NCBI GenBank assembly: GCA_039090855.1
Contig: CM077016.1
Location: 52,409,436 to 52,473,435 of the forward strand
DNA from: Macrothele yani
Taxonomy: Eukaryota; Arthropoda; Arachnida; Araneae; Macrothelidae
Reading direction: 5' to 3'
DNA length: 64,000 nt
The translations under genes were made by a program, and so were the position numbers. Positions 22,001 through 37,300 of the stretch are shown one piece after another (position 1 is the first letter of the stretch; the number at the start of each line of letters is the position of its first letter). Below the pieces are notes generated by a model. The model was not told where the DNA came from. It made no database searches and worked only from the letters and a program-made list of their open reading frames with translations.

Positions 22001-24490
22001 GGGTTGTTTAAGACCTGGGGTCAGACACTCCTTCCTAAAATCCTCTACATATGATCTGATCTGATGGGCACATTAAGCCGTCGGACCCCGGGTACTGGTC
22101 CCTCGGTAGTAAATAAGGGCGTCTTCTACCTCGCTTCCGTGTGACTTTCCTATCGGGCACTCTAGCCCAAATCACCTAGCTTCCTATTTCAAAGGGTTGT
22201 TTAAGACCTGGGGGCAGACACTCCCTTCCTAAAATCCTCTACATATGATCTGATCTGATCTGATGGGCACATTAAGCCGTCGGACCCCGGGTACTGGCCT
22301 CCCGGTAGTAAATAAGGGCGTCTTCTACCTCGCCTCCGTGTGACTTTCCTATCGGGCACTCTAGCCCAAATCTCCTAGCTTCCTATTTCTAAGGGTTGTT
22401 TAAGACCTGGGGTCAGACACTCCCTTCCTAAAATCCTCTACATATGATCTGATCAGATGGGCACGTTAAGCCGTCGGACCCCGGGTACTGGCCCCCGGTA
22501 GTAAATAAGGGCGTCTTCTACCTCGCTTCCGTGTGACTTTCCTATCGGGCAATCTCCTAGCTTCCTATTTCTAAGGGTTGTTTAAGACCTGGGGTCAGAC
22601 ACTCCCTTCCTAAAATCCTCTACATATGATCTGATCTGATGGGCACATTAAGCCGTCGGACCCCGGGTACTGGTCCCCCGGTAGTAAATAAGGGCGTCTT
22701 CTACCTCGCTTCCGTGTGACTTTCCTATCGGGCACTCTAGCCCAAATCTCCTAGCTTCCTATTTCTAAGGGTTGTTTAAGACCTGGGGTCAGACACTCCC
22801 TTCCTAAAATCCTCTACATATGATCTGATCTGATGGGCACATTAAGCCTTCGGACCCCGGGTACTGGCCCCCGGTAGTAAATAAGGGCGTCTTCTACCTC
22901 GCTTCCGTGTGACTTTCCTATCGGGCACTTTAGCCCAAATCTCCTAGCTTCCTATTTCTAAGGGTTGTTTAAGACCCGGGGTCAGACACTTCCTTCCTAA
23001 AATCCTCTGCATATGATCTGATGGGCACGTGAAGCCGTCGGACCCCGGGTACTGGCCCCCGGTAGTAAATAAGGGCGTCTTCTACCTCGCTTCCGTGTGA
23101 CTTTCCTATCGGGCACTCTAGCCCAAATCTCCTAGCTTCCTATTTCTAAGGGTTGTTTAAGACCTGGGGTCAGACACTCCCTTCCTAAAATCCTCTACAT
23201 ATGATCTGATCTGATGGGCACATTAAGCCGTCGGACCCCGGGTACTGGCCCCCCGGTAGTAAATAAGGGCGTCTTCTACCTCGCTTCCGTGTGACTTTCC
23301 TATCGGGCACTTTAGCCCAAATCTCCTAGCTTCCTATTTCTAAGGGTTGTTTAAGACCCGGGGTCAGACACTTCCTTCCTAAAATCCTCTGCATATGATC
23401 TGATGGGCACGTGAAGCCGTCGGACCCCGGGTACTGGCCCCCGGTAGTAAATAAGGGCGTCTTCTACCTCGCTTCCGTGTCACTTTCCTGTCAGGCACTT
23501 TAGCCCAAATCTCCTAGCTTCCTATTTCTAAGGGTTGTTTAAGACCCGGGGTCAGACACTTCCTTCCTAAAATCCTCTGCATATGATCTGATGGGCACAT
23601 TAAGCCGTCGGACCCCGGGTCCTGGTCCCCCATTAGTAAATAAGGGCGTCTTCTACCTCGCTTCCGTGTGACTTTCCTATCGGGCACTCTAGCCCAAATC
23701 TCTTAGCTTCCTATTTCTAAGGGTTATTTAAGACCTGGCGTCAGACACTCCTTTCCTAAAATCCTCTACATATGATCTGATCTGATCTACTAGAGCATTG
23801 AATGGGCACGTTAAGCCGTCAGACCCCTGGTACTGACCCCCACCCCCGGTAGTAAATAAGGGCGTCTTCTACCTCGCTTCCGTGTCACTTTCCTATCGGG
23901 CACTCTAGCCCAAATCTCCTAGCTTCCTATATTTCTAAGGGTTGTTTATGACCTGGGATCAGACACTCCCTTCCTAAAATCCTCTACATATGATCTGATC
24001 TGATCTGATGGGCACATTAAGCCGTCGGACCCCGGGTACTGACCCCCCCCCGGTAGTAAATAAGGGCGTCTTCTACCTCGCTTCCGTGTGACTTTCCTAT
24101 CGGGCACTCTAGCCCAAATCTCCTAGTTTCCTATTTCTAAGGGTTGTTTAAGACCTGGGGTCAGACACTCCCTTCCTAAAATCCTCTACATATGATCTGA
24201 TCTGATGGGCACATTAAGCCGTCGGACCCCGGGTACTGGCCCCCCGGTAGTAAATAAGGGCGTCTTCTACCTCGCTTCCGTGTGACTTTCCTATCGGGCA
24301 CTCTAGCCCAAATCTCCTAGTTTCCTATTTCTAAGGGTTGTTTAAGACCTGGGGTCAGACACTCCCTTCCTAAAATCCTCTACATATGATCTGATCTGAT
24401 GGGCACATTAAGCCGTCGGACCCTGGGTACTGCCCCCCGGTAGTAAATAAGGGTGTCTTCTACCTCGCTTCCGTGTGACTTTCCTATCGG
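16037..24490 (+). repeat. Higher-order repeats, left part (24- and 15-monomer shifts)
   Basis: Rare variant words repeat at fixed offsets. The variant GGGTCCTGGTCCCCC is at about 16037, 20711 and 23619 (shifts 4674 and 2908). The variant GGCAGTCTAGCCC is at 16901, 21575 and 24490 (shifts 4674 and 2915). The variant CTGATCAGATGGGC is at 19331 and 22449 (3118). So blocks of about 24, 15 and 16 monomers were duplicated as units. Confidence 0.85.
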
Positions 24491-27400
24491 GCAGTCTAGC
24501 CCAAATCTCCTAGCTTCCTATTTCTAAGGGTTGTTTAAGACCTGGGGTCAGACACTCCCTTCCTAAAATCCTCTACATATGATCTGATCTGATGGGCACA
24601 TTAAGCCGTCGGACCCCGGGTACTGGCCCCCGGTAGTAAATAAGGGCGTCTTCTACCTCGCTTCCGTGTGACTTTCCTATCGGGCACTCTAGCCCGAATC
24701 TCCTAGTTTCCTATTTCTAAGGGTTGTTTAAGACCTGGGGTCAGACACTCCCTTCCTAAAATCCTCTACATATGATCTGATCTGATGCGCACATTAAGCC
24801 GTCGGACCCCGGGTACTGGTCCCCCGGTAGTAAATAAGGGCGTCTTCTACCTCGCTTCCGTGTGACTTTCCTATCGGGCACTCTAGCCCAAATCTCCTAG
24901 CTTCCTATTTCTAAGGGTTGTTTAAGACCTGGGGTCAGACACTCCCTTCCTAAAATCCTCTACATATGATCTGATCTGATGGGCACATTAAGCCGTCGGA
25001 CCCCGGGTACTGGCCTCCCGGTAGTAAATAAGGGCGTCTTCTACCTCGCCTCCGTGTGACTTTCCTATCGGGCACTCTAGCCCAAATCTCCTAGCATCGT
25101 ATTTCTAAGGGTTGTTTAAGACCTGGGGTCAGACACTCCCTTCCTAAAATCCTCTACATATGATCTGATCTGATGCGCACATTAAGCCGTCGGACCCCGG
25201 GTACTGGTCCCCCGGTAGTAAATAAGGGCGTCCTCTACCTCGCTTCCGTGTGACTTTCCTGTCGGGCACTCTAGCCGAAATCTCCTAGCTTCCTATTTCT
25301 AAGGGTTGTTTAAGACCTGGGGTCAGACACTCCCTTCCTAAAATCCTCTACATATGATCTGATCTGATGGGCACATTAAGCCGTCGGACCCCGGGTACTG
25401 GTCCCCCGGTAGTAAATAAGGGCGTCTTCTACCTCGCCTCCGTGTGACTTTCCTATCGGGCACTCTAGCCCAAATCTCCTAGCTTCGTATTTCTAAGGGT
25501 TGTTTAAGACCTGGGGTCAGACACTCCCTTCCTAAAATCCTCTACATATGATCTGATCTGATGCGCACATTAAGCCGTCGGACCCCGGGTACTGGTCCCC
25601 CGGTAGTAAATAAGGGCGTCTTCTACCTCGCTTCCGTGTGACTTTCCTATCGGGCACTCTAGCCCAAATCTCCTAGCTTCCTATTTCTAAGGGTTATTTA
25701 AGACCTGGGGTCAGACACTCCCTTCCTAAAATCCTCTACATATGATCTGATCTGATGGGCACATTAAGCCGTCGGACCCCGGGTACTGGTCCCCCGGTAG
25801 TAAATAAGGGCGTCTTCTACCTCGCTTCCGTGTGACTTTCCTATCGGGCACTCTAGCCCAAATCACCTAGCTTCCTATTTCAAAGGGTTGTTTAAGACCT
25901 GGGGTCAGACACTCCCTTCCTAAAATCCTCTACATATGATCTGATCTGATCTGATGGGCACATTAAGCCGTCGGACCCCGGGTACTGGCCCCCTGGTAGT
26001 AAATAAGGGAGTCTTCTACCTCGCCTCCGTGTGACTTTCCTATCGGGCACTCTAGCCCAAATCTCCTAGTTTCCTATTTCTAAGGGTTGTTTAAGACCTG
26101 GGGTCAGACACTCCCTTCCTAAAATCCTCTACATATGATCTGATCTGATGGGCACATTAAGCCGTCAGACCCCGGGTACTGGTCCCCCGGTAGTAAATAA
26201 GGGCGTCTTCTACCTCGCCTCCGTGTGACTTTCCTATCGGGCACTCTAGCCCAAATCTCCTAGCTTCGTATTTCTAAGGGTTGTTTAAGACCTGGGGTCA
26301 GACACTCCCTTCCTAAAATCCTCTACATATGATCTGATCTGATGGGCACATTAAGCCGTCGGACCCCGGGTACTGGTCCCCCGGTAGTAAATAAGGGCGT
26401 CTTCTACCTCGCTTCCGTGTGACTTTCCTATCGGGCACTCTAGCCCAAATCACCTAGCTTCCTATTTCAAAGGGTTGTTTAAGACCTGGGGGCAGACACT
26501 CCCTTCCTAAAATCCTCTACATATGATCTGATCTGATCTGATGGGCACATTAGGCCGTCGGACCCCGGGTACTGGCCTCCCGGTAGTAAATAAGGGCGTC
26601 TTCTACCTCGCCTCCGTGTGACTTTCCTATCGGGCACTCTAGCCCAAATCTCCTAGCTTCCTATTTCTAAGGGTTGTTTAAGACCTGGGGTCAGACACTC
26701 CCTTCCTAAAATCCTCTACATATGATCTGATCTGATGGGCACATTAAGCCGTCGGACCCCGGGTACTGGCCCCCCGGTAGTAAATAAGGGCGTCTTCTAC
26801 CTCGCTTCCGTGTGACTTTCGTATCGGGCACTCTAGCTCAAATCTCCTAGCTTCCTCTTTCTAAGGGTTGTTTAAGACCTTGGGTCAGACAATCCCTTCC
26901 TAAAATCATCTACATATGATCTGATCTGACCTACTAGAGCATTGAATGGGCACGTTAAGCCGTCGGACCCCGGGTACTGGCCCCCGGTAGTAAATAAGGG
27001 CGTCTTCTACCTCGCTTCCGTGTGACTTTCCTATCGGGCAATCTCCTAGCTTCCTATTTCTAAGGGTTGTTTAAGACCTGGGGTCAGACACTCCCTTCCT
27101 AAAATCCTCTACATATGATCTGATCTGATGGGCACATTAAGCCGTCGGACCCCGGGTACTGGTCCCCCGGTAGTAAATAAGGGCGTCTTCTACCTCGCTT
27201 CCGTGTGACTTTCCTATCGGGCACTCTAGCCCAAATCTCCTAGCTTCCTATTTCTAAGGGTTGTTTAAGACCTGGGGTCAGACACTCCCTTCCTAAAATC
27301 CTCTACATATGATCTGATCTGATGGGCACATTAAGCCGTCGGACCCCGGGTACTGGCCTCCCGGTAGTAAATAAGGGCGTCTTCTACCTCGCCTCCGTGT

Positions 27401-28350
27401 GACTTTCCTATCGGGCACTCTAGCCCAAATCTCCTAGCTTCGTATTTCTAAGGGTTGTTTAAGACCTGGGGTCAGACACTCCCTTCCTAAAATCCTCTAC
27501 ATATGATCTGATCTGATGCGCACATTAAGCCGTCGGACCCCGGGTACTGGTCCCCCGGTAGTAAATAAGGGCGTCTTCTACCTCGCTTCCGTGTGACTTT
27601 CCTGTCGGGCACTCTAGCCGAAATCTCCTAGCTTCCTATTTCTAAGGGTTGTTTAAGACCTGGGGTCAGACACTCCCTTCCTAAAATCCTCTACATATGA
27701 TCTGATCTGATGGGCACATTAAGCCGTCGGACCCCGGGTACTGGTCCCCCGGTAGTAGATAAGGGCGTCTTCTACCTCGCCTCCGTGTGACTTTCCTATC
27801 GGGCACTCTAGCCCAAATCTCCTAGTTTCCTATTTCTAAGGGTTGTTTAAGACCTGGGGTCAGACACTCCCTTCCTAAAATCCTCTACATATGATCTGAT
27901 CTGATGGGCACATTAAGCCGTCGGACCCCGGGTACTGGCCCCCGGTAGTAAATAAGGGCGTCTTCTACCTCGCTTCCGTGTGACTTTCGTATCGGGCACT
28001 CTAGCTCAAATCTCCTAGCTTCCTCTTTCTAAGGGTTGTTTAAGACCTTGGGTCAGACAATCCCTTCCTAAAATCATCTACATATGATCTGATCTGATGG
28101 GCACATTAAGCCGCCGGACCCCGGGTACTGGCCCCCCGGTAGTAAATAAGGGCGTCTTCTACCTCGCTTCCGTGTGACTTTCGTATCGGGCACTCTAGCT
28201 CAAATCTCCTAGCTTCCTCTTTCTAAGGGTTGTTTAAGACCTTGGGTCAGACAATCCCTTCCTAAAATCATCTACATATGATCTGATCTGACCTACTAGA
28301 GCATTGAATGGGCACGTTAAGCCGTCGGACCCCGGGTATTGGTCCCCCGG

Positions 28351-31300
28351 TGATAAATAACGGCGTCTTCTACCTCGCTTCCGTGTGACTTTCCTATCGT
28401 TCACTCTAGCCCAAATCTCCTAGCTTCCTATTTCTAAGGGTTGTTTAAGACCTGGGGTCAGACACTCCCTTCCTAAAATCCTCTACATATGATCTGATCT
28501 GATCTGATGGGCACATTAAGCCGTCGGACCCCGGGTACTGGCCTCCCGGTAGTAAATAAGGGCGTCTTCTACCTCGCCTCCGTGTGACTTTCCTATCGGG
28601 CACTCTAGCCCAAATCTCCTAGCTTCCTATTTCTAAGGGTTGTTTAAGACCTGGGGTCAGACACTCCCTTCCTAAAATCCTCTACATATGATCTGATCTG
28701 ATGGGCACATTAAGCCGTCGGACCCCGGGTACTGGCCCCCCCGGTAGTAAATAAGGGCGTCTTCTACCTCGCTTCCGTGTGACTTTCCTATCGGGCACTC
28801 TAGCCCAAATCTCCTAGCTTCCTATTTCTAAGGGTTGTTTAAGACCTGGGGTCAGACACTCCCTTCCTAAAATCCTCTACATATGATCTGATCTGATGGG
28901 CACATTAAGCCGTCGGACCCCGGGTACTGGCCCCCCGGTAGTAAATAAGGGCGTCCTCTACCTAGCTTCCGTGTGACTTTCCTATCGGGCACTCTAGCCC
29001 AAATCTTCTAGCTTCCTATTTCTAAGGGTTGTTGAAGACCTCGGGTCAGACACTCACTTCCTAAAATCCTCTACATATGATCTGATATGATGGGCACATT
29101 AAGCCGTCGGACCCCGGGTACTTGTCCCCCGGTAGTAAATAAGGGCGTCTTCTACCTCACTTCCGTGTGACTTTCCTATCGTGCACTCTAGCCCAAATCT
29201 CCTAGATTCCTATTTCTAAGGGTTGTTTAAGACCTGGGGTCAGACACTCCCTTCCTAAAATCCTCTACATATGGTCTGATCTGATCTGATGGGCACATTA
29301 AGCCGTCGGACCCCGGGTACTGGCCCCCCGGTAGTAAATAAGGGCGTCTTCTACCTCGCTTCCGTGGGACTTTCCTATCGGGCACTCTAGCCCAAATCTC
29401 CTAGCTTCCTATTTCTAAGGGTTGTTTAAGACCTGGGGTCAGACACTCCCTTCCTAAAATCCTCTACATATGATCTGATCTGATGGGCACATTAAGCCGT
29501 CGGACCCCGGGTACTGGCCCCCCGGTAGTAAATAAGGGCGTCTTCTACCTCGCTTCCGTGTGACTTTCGTATCGGGCACTCTAGCTCAAATCTCCTAGCT
29601 TCCTCTTTCTAAGGGTTGTTTAAGACCTTGGGTCAGACAATCCCTTCCTAAAATCATCTACATATGATCTGATCTGACCTACTAGAGCATTGAATGGGCA
29701 CGTTAAGCCGTCGGACCCCGGGTACTGGCCCCCGGTAGTAAATAAGGGCGTCTTCTACCTCGCTTCCGTGTGACTTTCCTATCGGGCAATCTCCTAGCTT
29801 CCTATTTCTAAGGGTTGTTTAAGACCTGGGGTCAGACACTCCCTTCCTAAAATCCTCTACATATGATCTGATCTGATGGGCACATTAAGCCGTCGGACCC
29901 CGGGTACTGGTCCCCCGGTAGTAAATAAGGGCGTCTTCTACCTCGCTTCCGTGTGACTTTCCTATCGGGCACTCTAGCCCAAATCTCCTAGCTTCCTATT
30001 TCTAAGGGTTGTTTAAGACCTGGGGTCAGACACTCCCTTCCTAAAATCCTCTACATATGATCTGATCTGATGGGCACATTAAGCCGTCGGACCCCGGGTA
30101 CTGGCCTCCCGGTAGTAAATAAGGGCGTCTTCTACCTCGCCTCCGTGTGACTTTCCTATCGGGCACTCTAGCCCAAATCTCCTAGCTTCGTATTTCTAAG
30201 GGTTGTTTAAGACCTGGGGTCAGACACTCCCTTCCTAAAATCCTCTACATATGATCTGATCTGATGCGCACATTAAGCCGTCGGACCCCGGGTACTGGTC
30301 CCCCGGTAGTAAATAAGGGCGTCTTCTACCTCGCTTCCGTGTGACTTTCCTGTCGGGCACTCTAGCCGAAATCTCCTAGCTTCCTATTTCTAAGGGTTGT
30401 TTAAGACCTGGGGTCAGACACTCCCTTCCTAAAATCCTCTACATATGATCTGATCTGATGGGCACATTAAGCCGTCGGACCCCGGGTACTGGTCCCCCGG
30501 TAGTAGATAAGGGCGTCTTCTACCTCGCCTCCGTGTGACTTTCCTATCGGGCACTCTAGCCCAAATCTCCTAGTTTCCTATTTCTAAGGGTTGTTTAAGA
30601 CCTGGGGTCAGACACTCCCTTCCTAAAATCCTCTACATATGATCTGATCTGATGGGCACATTAAGCCGTCGGACCCCGGGTACTGGCCCCCGGTAGTAAA
30701 TAAGGGCGTCTTCTACCTCGCTTCCGTGTGACTTTCGTATCGGGCACTCTAGCTCAAATCTCCTAGCTTCCTCTTTCTAAGGGTTGTTTAAGACCTTGGG
30801 TCAGACAATCCCTTCCTAAAATCATCTACATATGATCTGATCTGATGGGCACATTAAGCCGCCGGACCCCGGGTACTGGCCCCCCGGTAGTAAATAAGGG
30901 CGTCTTCTACCTCGCTTCCGTGTGACTTTCGTATCGGGCACTCTAGCTCAAATCTCCTAGCTTCCTCTTTCTAAGGGTTGTTTAAGACCTTGGGTCAGAC
31001 AATCCCTTCCTAAAATCATCTACATATGATCTGATCTGACCTACTAGAGCATTGAATGGGCACGTTAAGCCGTCGGACCCCGGGTATTGGTCCCCCGGTG
31101 ATAAATAACGGCGTCTTCTACCTCGCTTCCGTGTGACTTTCCTATCGTTCACTCTAGCCCAAATCTCCTAGCTTCCTATTTCTAAGGGTTGTTTAAGACC
31201 TGGGGTCAGACACTCCCTTCCTAAAATCCTCTACATATGATCTGATCTGATCTGATGGGCACATTAAGCCGTCGGACCCCGGGTACTGGCCTCCCGGTAG

Positions 31301-34300
31301 TAAATAAGGGCGTCTTCTACCTCGCCTCCGTGTGACTTTCCTATCGGGCACTCTAGCCCAAATCTCCTAGCTTCCTATTTCTAAGGGTTGTTTAAGACCT
31401 GGGGTCAGACACTCCCTTCCTAAAATCCTCTACATATGATCTGATCTGATGGGCACATTAAGCCGTCGGACCCCGGGTACTGGCCCCCGGTAGTAAATAA
31501 GGGCGTCTTCTACCTCGCTTCCGTGTGACTTTCCTATCGGGCACTCTAGCCCAAATCTCCTAGCTTCCTATTTCTAAGGGTTGTTTAAGACCTGGGGTCA
31601 GACACTCCCTTCCTAAAATCCTCTACATATGATCTGATCTGATGGGCACATTAAGCCGTCGGACCCCGGGTACTGGCCCCCCGGTAGTAAATAAGGGCGT
31701 CCTCTACCTAGCTTCCGTGTGACTTTCCTATCGGGCACTCTAGCCCAAATCTTCTAGCTTCCTATTTCTAAGGGTTGTTGAAGACCTCGGGTCAGACACT
31801 CACTTCCTAAAATCCTCTACATATGATCTGATATGATGGGCACATTAAGCCGTCGGACCCCGGGTACTTGTCCCCCGGTAGTAAATAAGGGCGTCTTCTA
31901 CCTCACTTCCGTGTGACTTTCCTATCGTGCACTCTAGCCCAAATCTCCTAGATTCCTATTTCTAAGGGTTGTTTAAGACCTGGGGTCAGACACTCCCTTC
32001 CTAAAATCCTCTACATATGGTCTGATCTGATCTGATGGGCACATTAAGCCGTCGGACCCCGGGTACTGGCCCCCCGGTAGTAAATAAGGGCGTCTTCTAC
32101 CTCGCTTCCGTGGGACTTTCCTATCGGGCACTCTAGCCCAAATCTCCTAGCTTCCTATTTCTAAGGGTTGTTTAAGACCTGGGGTCAGACACTCCCTTCC
32201 TAAAATCCTCTACATATGATCTGATCTGATGGGCACATTAAGCCGTCGGACCCCGGGTACTGGCCCCCGGTAGTAAATAAGGGCGTCTTCTACCTCGCTT
32301 CCGTGTGACTTTCGTATCGGGCACTCTAGCTCAAATCTCCTAGCTTCCTCTTTCTAAGGGTTGTTTAAGACCTTGGGTCAGACAATCCCTTCCTAAAATC
32401 ATCTACATATGATCTGATCTGACCTACTAGAGCATTGAATGGGCACGTTAAGCCGTCGGACCCCTGGTACTGACCCCCACCCCCACCCCGGTAGTAAATA
32501 AGGGCGTCTTCTACCTCGCTTCCGTGTGACTTTCCTATCGGGCAATCTCCTAGCTTCCTATTTCTAAGGGTTGTTTAAGACCTGGGGTCAGACACTCCCT
32601 TCCTAAAATCCTCTACATATGATCTGATCTGATGGGCACATTAAGCCGTCGGACCCCGGGTACTGGTCCCCCGGTAGTAAATAAGGGCGTCTTCTACCTC
32701 GCTTCCGTGTGACTTTCCTATCGGGCACTCTAGCCCAAATCTCCTAGCTTCCTATTTCTAAGGGTTGTTTAAGACCTGGGGTCAGACACTCCCTTCCTAA
32801 AATCCTCTACATATGGTCTGATCTGATCTGATGGGCACATTAAGCCGTCGGACCCCGGGTACTGGCCCCCGGTAGTAAATAAGGGCGTCTTCTACCTCGC
32901 TTCCGTGGGACTTTCCTATCGGGCACTCTAGCCCAAATCTCCTAGCTTCCTATTTCTAAGGGTTGTTGAAGACCTCGGGTCAGACACTCACTTCCTAAAA
33001 TCCTCTACATATGATCTGATATGATGGGCACATTAAGCCGTCGGACCCCGGGTACTTGTCCCCCGGTAGTAAATAAGGGCGTCTTCTACCTCACTTCCGT
33101 GTGACTTTCCTATCGTGCACTCTAGCCCAAATCTCCTAGATTCCTATTTCTAAGGGTTGTTTAAGACCTGGGGTCAGACACTCCCTTCCTAAAATCCTCT
33201 ACATATGGTCTGATCTGATCTGATGGGCACATTAAGCCGTCGGACCCCGGGTACTGGTCCCCCGGTAGTAAATAAGGGCGTCTTCTACCTCGCCTCCGTG
33301 TGACTTTCCTATCGGGCACTCTAGCCCAAATCTCCTAGTTTCCTATTTCTAAGGGTTGTTTAAGACCTGGGGTCAGACACTCCCTTCCTAAAATCCTCTA
33401 CATATGATCTGATCTGATGGGCACATTAAGCCGTCGGACCCCGGGTACTGGCCCCCGGTACTAAATAAGGGCGTCTTCTACCTCGCTTCCGTGTGACTTT
33501 CGTATCGGGCACTCTAGCTCAAATCTCCTAGCTTCCTCTTTCTAAGGGTTGTTTAAGACCTTGGGTCAGACAATCCCTTCCTAAAATCATCTACATATGA
33601 TCTGATCTGATGGGCACATTAAGCCGCCGGACCCCGGGTACTGGCCCCCGGTAGTAAATAAGGGCGTCTTCTACCTCGCTTCCGTGTGACTTTCGTATCG
33701 GGCACTCTAGCTCAAATCTCCTAGCTTCCTCTTTCTAAGGGTTGTTTAAGACCTTGGGTCAGACAATCCCTTCCTAAAATCATCTACATATGATCTGATC
33801 TGACCTACTAGAGCATTGAATGGGCACGTTAAGCCGTCGGACCCCGGGTATTGGTCCCCCGGTGATAAATAACGGCGTCTTCTACCTCGCTTCCGTGTGA
33901 CTTTCCTATCGTTCACTCTAGCCCAAATCTCCTAGCTTCCTATTTCTAAGGGTTGTTTAAGACCTGGGGTCAGACACTCCCTTCCTAAAATCCTCTACAT
34001 ATGATCTGATCTGATCTGATGGGCACATTAAGCCGTCGGACCCCGGGTACTGGCCTCCCGGTAGTAAATAAGGGCGTCTTCTACCTCGCCTCCGTGTGAC
34101 TTTCCTATCGGGCACTCTAGCCCAAATCTCCTAGCTTCCTATTTCTAAGGGTTGTTTAAGACCTGGGGTCAGACACTCCCTTCCTAAAATCCTCTACATA
34201 TGATCTGATCTGATGGGCACATTAAGCCGTCGGACCCCGGGTACTGGCCCCCCGGTAGTAAATAAGGGCGTCTTCTACCTCGCTTCCGTGTGACTTTCCT

Positions 34301-37300
34301 ATCGGGCACTCTAGCCCAAATCTCCTAGCTTCCTATTTCTAAGGGTTGTTTAAGACCTGGGGTCAGACACTCCCTTCCTAAAATCCTCTACATATGATCT
34401 GATCTGATGGGCACATTAAGCCGTCGGACCCCGGGTACTGGCCCCCGGTAGTAAATAAGGGCGTCCTCTACCTAGCTTCCGTGTGACTTTCCTATCGGGC
34501 ACTCTAGCCCAAATCTTCTAGCTTCCTATTTCTAAGGGTTGTTGAAGACCTCGGGTCAGACACTCACTTCCTAAAATCCTCTACATATGATCTGATATGA
34601 TGGGCACATTAAGCCGTCGGACCCCGGGTACTTGTCCCCCGGTAGTAAATAAGGGCGTCTTCTACCTCACTTCCGTGTGACTTTCCTATCGTGCACTCTA
34701 GCCCAAATCTCCTAGATTCCTATTTCTAAGGGTTGTTTAAGACCTGGGGTCAGACACTCCCTTCCTAAAATCCTCTACATATGGTCTGATCTGATCTGAT
34801 GGGCACATTAAGCCGTCGGACCCCGGGTACTGGCCCCCCGGTAGTAAATAAGGGCGTCTTCTACCTCGCTTCCGTGTGACTTTCCTATCGGGCACTCTAG
34901 CCCAAATCTCCTAGCTTCGTATTTCTAAGGGTTGTTTAAGACCTGGGGTCAGACACTCCCTTCCTAAAATCCTCTACATATGATCTGATCTGATGCGCAC
35001 ATTAAGCCGTCGGACCCCGGGTACTGGTCCCCCGGTAGTAAATAAGGGCGTCTTCTACCTCGCTTCCGTGTGACTTTCGTATCGGGCACTCTAGCTCAAA
35101 TCTCCTAGCTTCCTCTTTCTAAGGGTTGTTTAAGACCTTGGGTCAGACAATCCCTTCCTAAAATCATCTACATATGATCTGATCTGACCTACTAGAGCAT
35201 TGAATGGGCACGTTAAGCCGTCGGACCCCTGGTACTGACCCCCACCCCCACCCCGGTAGTAAATAAGGGCGTCTTCTACCTCGCTTCCGTGTGACTTTCC
35301 TATCGGGCACTCTAGCCCAAATCTCCTAGCTTCCTATTTCTAAGGGTTGTTTAAGACCTGGGGTCAGACACTCCCTTCCTAAAATCCTCTACATATGATC
35401 TGATCTGATGGGCACATTAAGCCGTCGGACCCCGGGTACTGGTCCCCCGGTAGTAAATAAGGGCGTCTTCTACCTCGCTTCCGTGTGACTTTCCTATCGG
35501 GCACTCTAGCCCAAATCTCCTAGCTTCCTATTTCTAAGGGTTGTTTAAGACCTGGGGTCAGACACTCCCTTCCTAAAATCCTCTACATATGGTCTGATCT
35601 GATCTGATGGGCACATTAAGCCGTCGGACCCCGGGTACTGGCCCCCGGTAGTAAATAAGGGCGTCTTCTACCTCGCTTCCGTGTGACTTTCCTATCGGGC
35701 ACTCTAGCCCAAATCTCCTAGCTTCCTATTTCTAAGGGTTGTTGAAGACCTCGGGTCAGACACTCACTTCCTAAAATCCTCTACATATGATCTGATCTGA
35801 CCTACTAGAGCATTGAATGGGCACATTAAGCCGTCGGACCCCGGGTACTTGTCCCCCGGTAGTAAATAAGGGCGTCTTCTACCTCACTTCCGTGTGACTT
35901 TCCTATCGTGCACTCTAGCCCAAATCTCCTAGATTCCTATTTCTAAGGGTTGTTTAAGACCTGGGGTCAGACACTCCCTTCCTAAAATCCTCTACATATG
36001 GTCTGATCTGATCTGATGGGCACATTAAGCCGTCGGACCCCGGGTACTGGTCCCCCGGTAGTAAATAAGGGCGTCTTCTACCTCGCCTCCGTGTGACTTT
36101 CCTATCGGGCACTCTAGCCCAAATCTCCTAGTTTCCTATTTCTAAGGGTTGTTTAAGACCTGGGGTCAGACACTCCCTTCCTAAAATCCTCTACATATGA
36201 TCTGATCTGATGGGCACATTAAGCCGTCGGACCCCGGGTACTGGCCCCCCGGTAGTAAATAAGGGCGTCTTCTACCTCGCTTCCGTGTGACTTTCGTATC
36301 GGGCACTCTAGCTCAAATCTCCTAGCTTCCTCTTTCTAAGGGTTGTTTAAGACCTGGGGTCAGACAATCCCTTCCTAAAATCATCTACATATGATCTGAT
36401 CTGATGGGCACATTAAGCCGCCGGACCCCGGGTACTGGCCCCCCGGTAGTAAATAAGGGCGTCTTCTACCTCGCTTCCGTGTGACTTTCGTATCGGGCAC
36501 TCTAGCTCAAATCTCCTAGCTTCCTCTTTCTAAGGGTTGTTTAAGACCTTGGGTCAGACAATCCCTTCCTAAAATCATCTACATATGATCTGATCTGACC
36601 TACTAGAGCATTGAATGGGCACGTTAAGCCGTCGGACCCCGGGTATTGGTCCCCCGGTGATAAATAACGGCGTCTTCTACCTCGCTTCCGTGTGACTTTC
36701 CTATCGTTCACTCTAGCCCAAATCTCCTAGCTTCCTATTTCTAAGGGTTGTTTAAGACCTGGGGTCAGACACTCCCTTCCTAAAATCCTCTACATATGAT
36801 CTGATCTGATCTGATGGGCACATTAAGCCGTCGGACCCCGGGTACTGGCCTCCCGGTAGTAAATAAGGGCGTCTTCTACCTCGCCTCCGTGTGACTTTCC
36901 TATCGGGCACTCTAGCCCAAATCTCCTAGCTTCCTATTTCTAAGGGTTGTTTAAGACCTGGGGTCAGACACTCCCTTCCTAAAATCCTCTACATATGATC
37001 TGATCTGATGGGCACATTAAGCCGTCGGACCCCGGGTACTGGCCCCCCCGGTAGTAAATAAGGGCGTCTTCTACCTCGCTTCCGTGTGACTTTCCTATCG
37101 GGCACTCTAGCCCAAATCTCCTAGCTTCCTATTTCTAAGGGTTGTTTAAGACCTGGGGTCAGACACTCCCTTCCTAAAATCCTCTACATATGATCTGATC
37201 TGACCTACTAGAGCATTGAATGGGCACATTAAGCCGTCGGACCCCGGGTACTGGCCCCCGGTAGTAAATAAGGGCGTCCTCTACCTAGCTTCCGTGTGAC

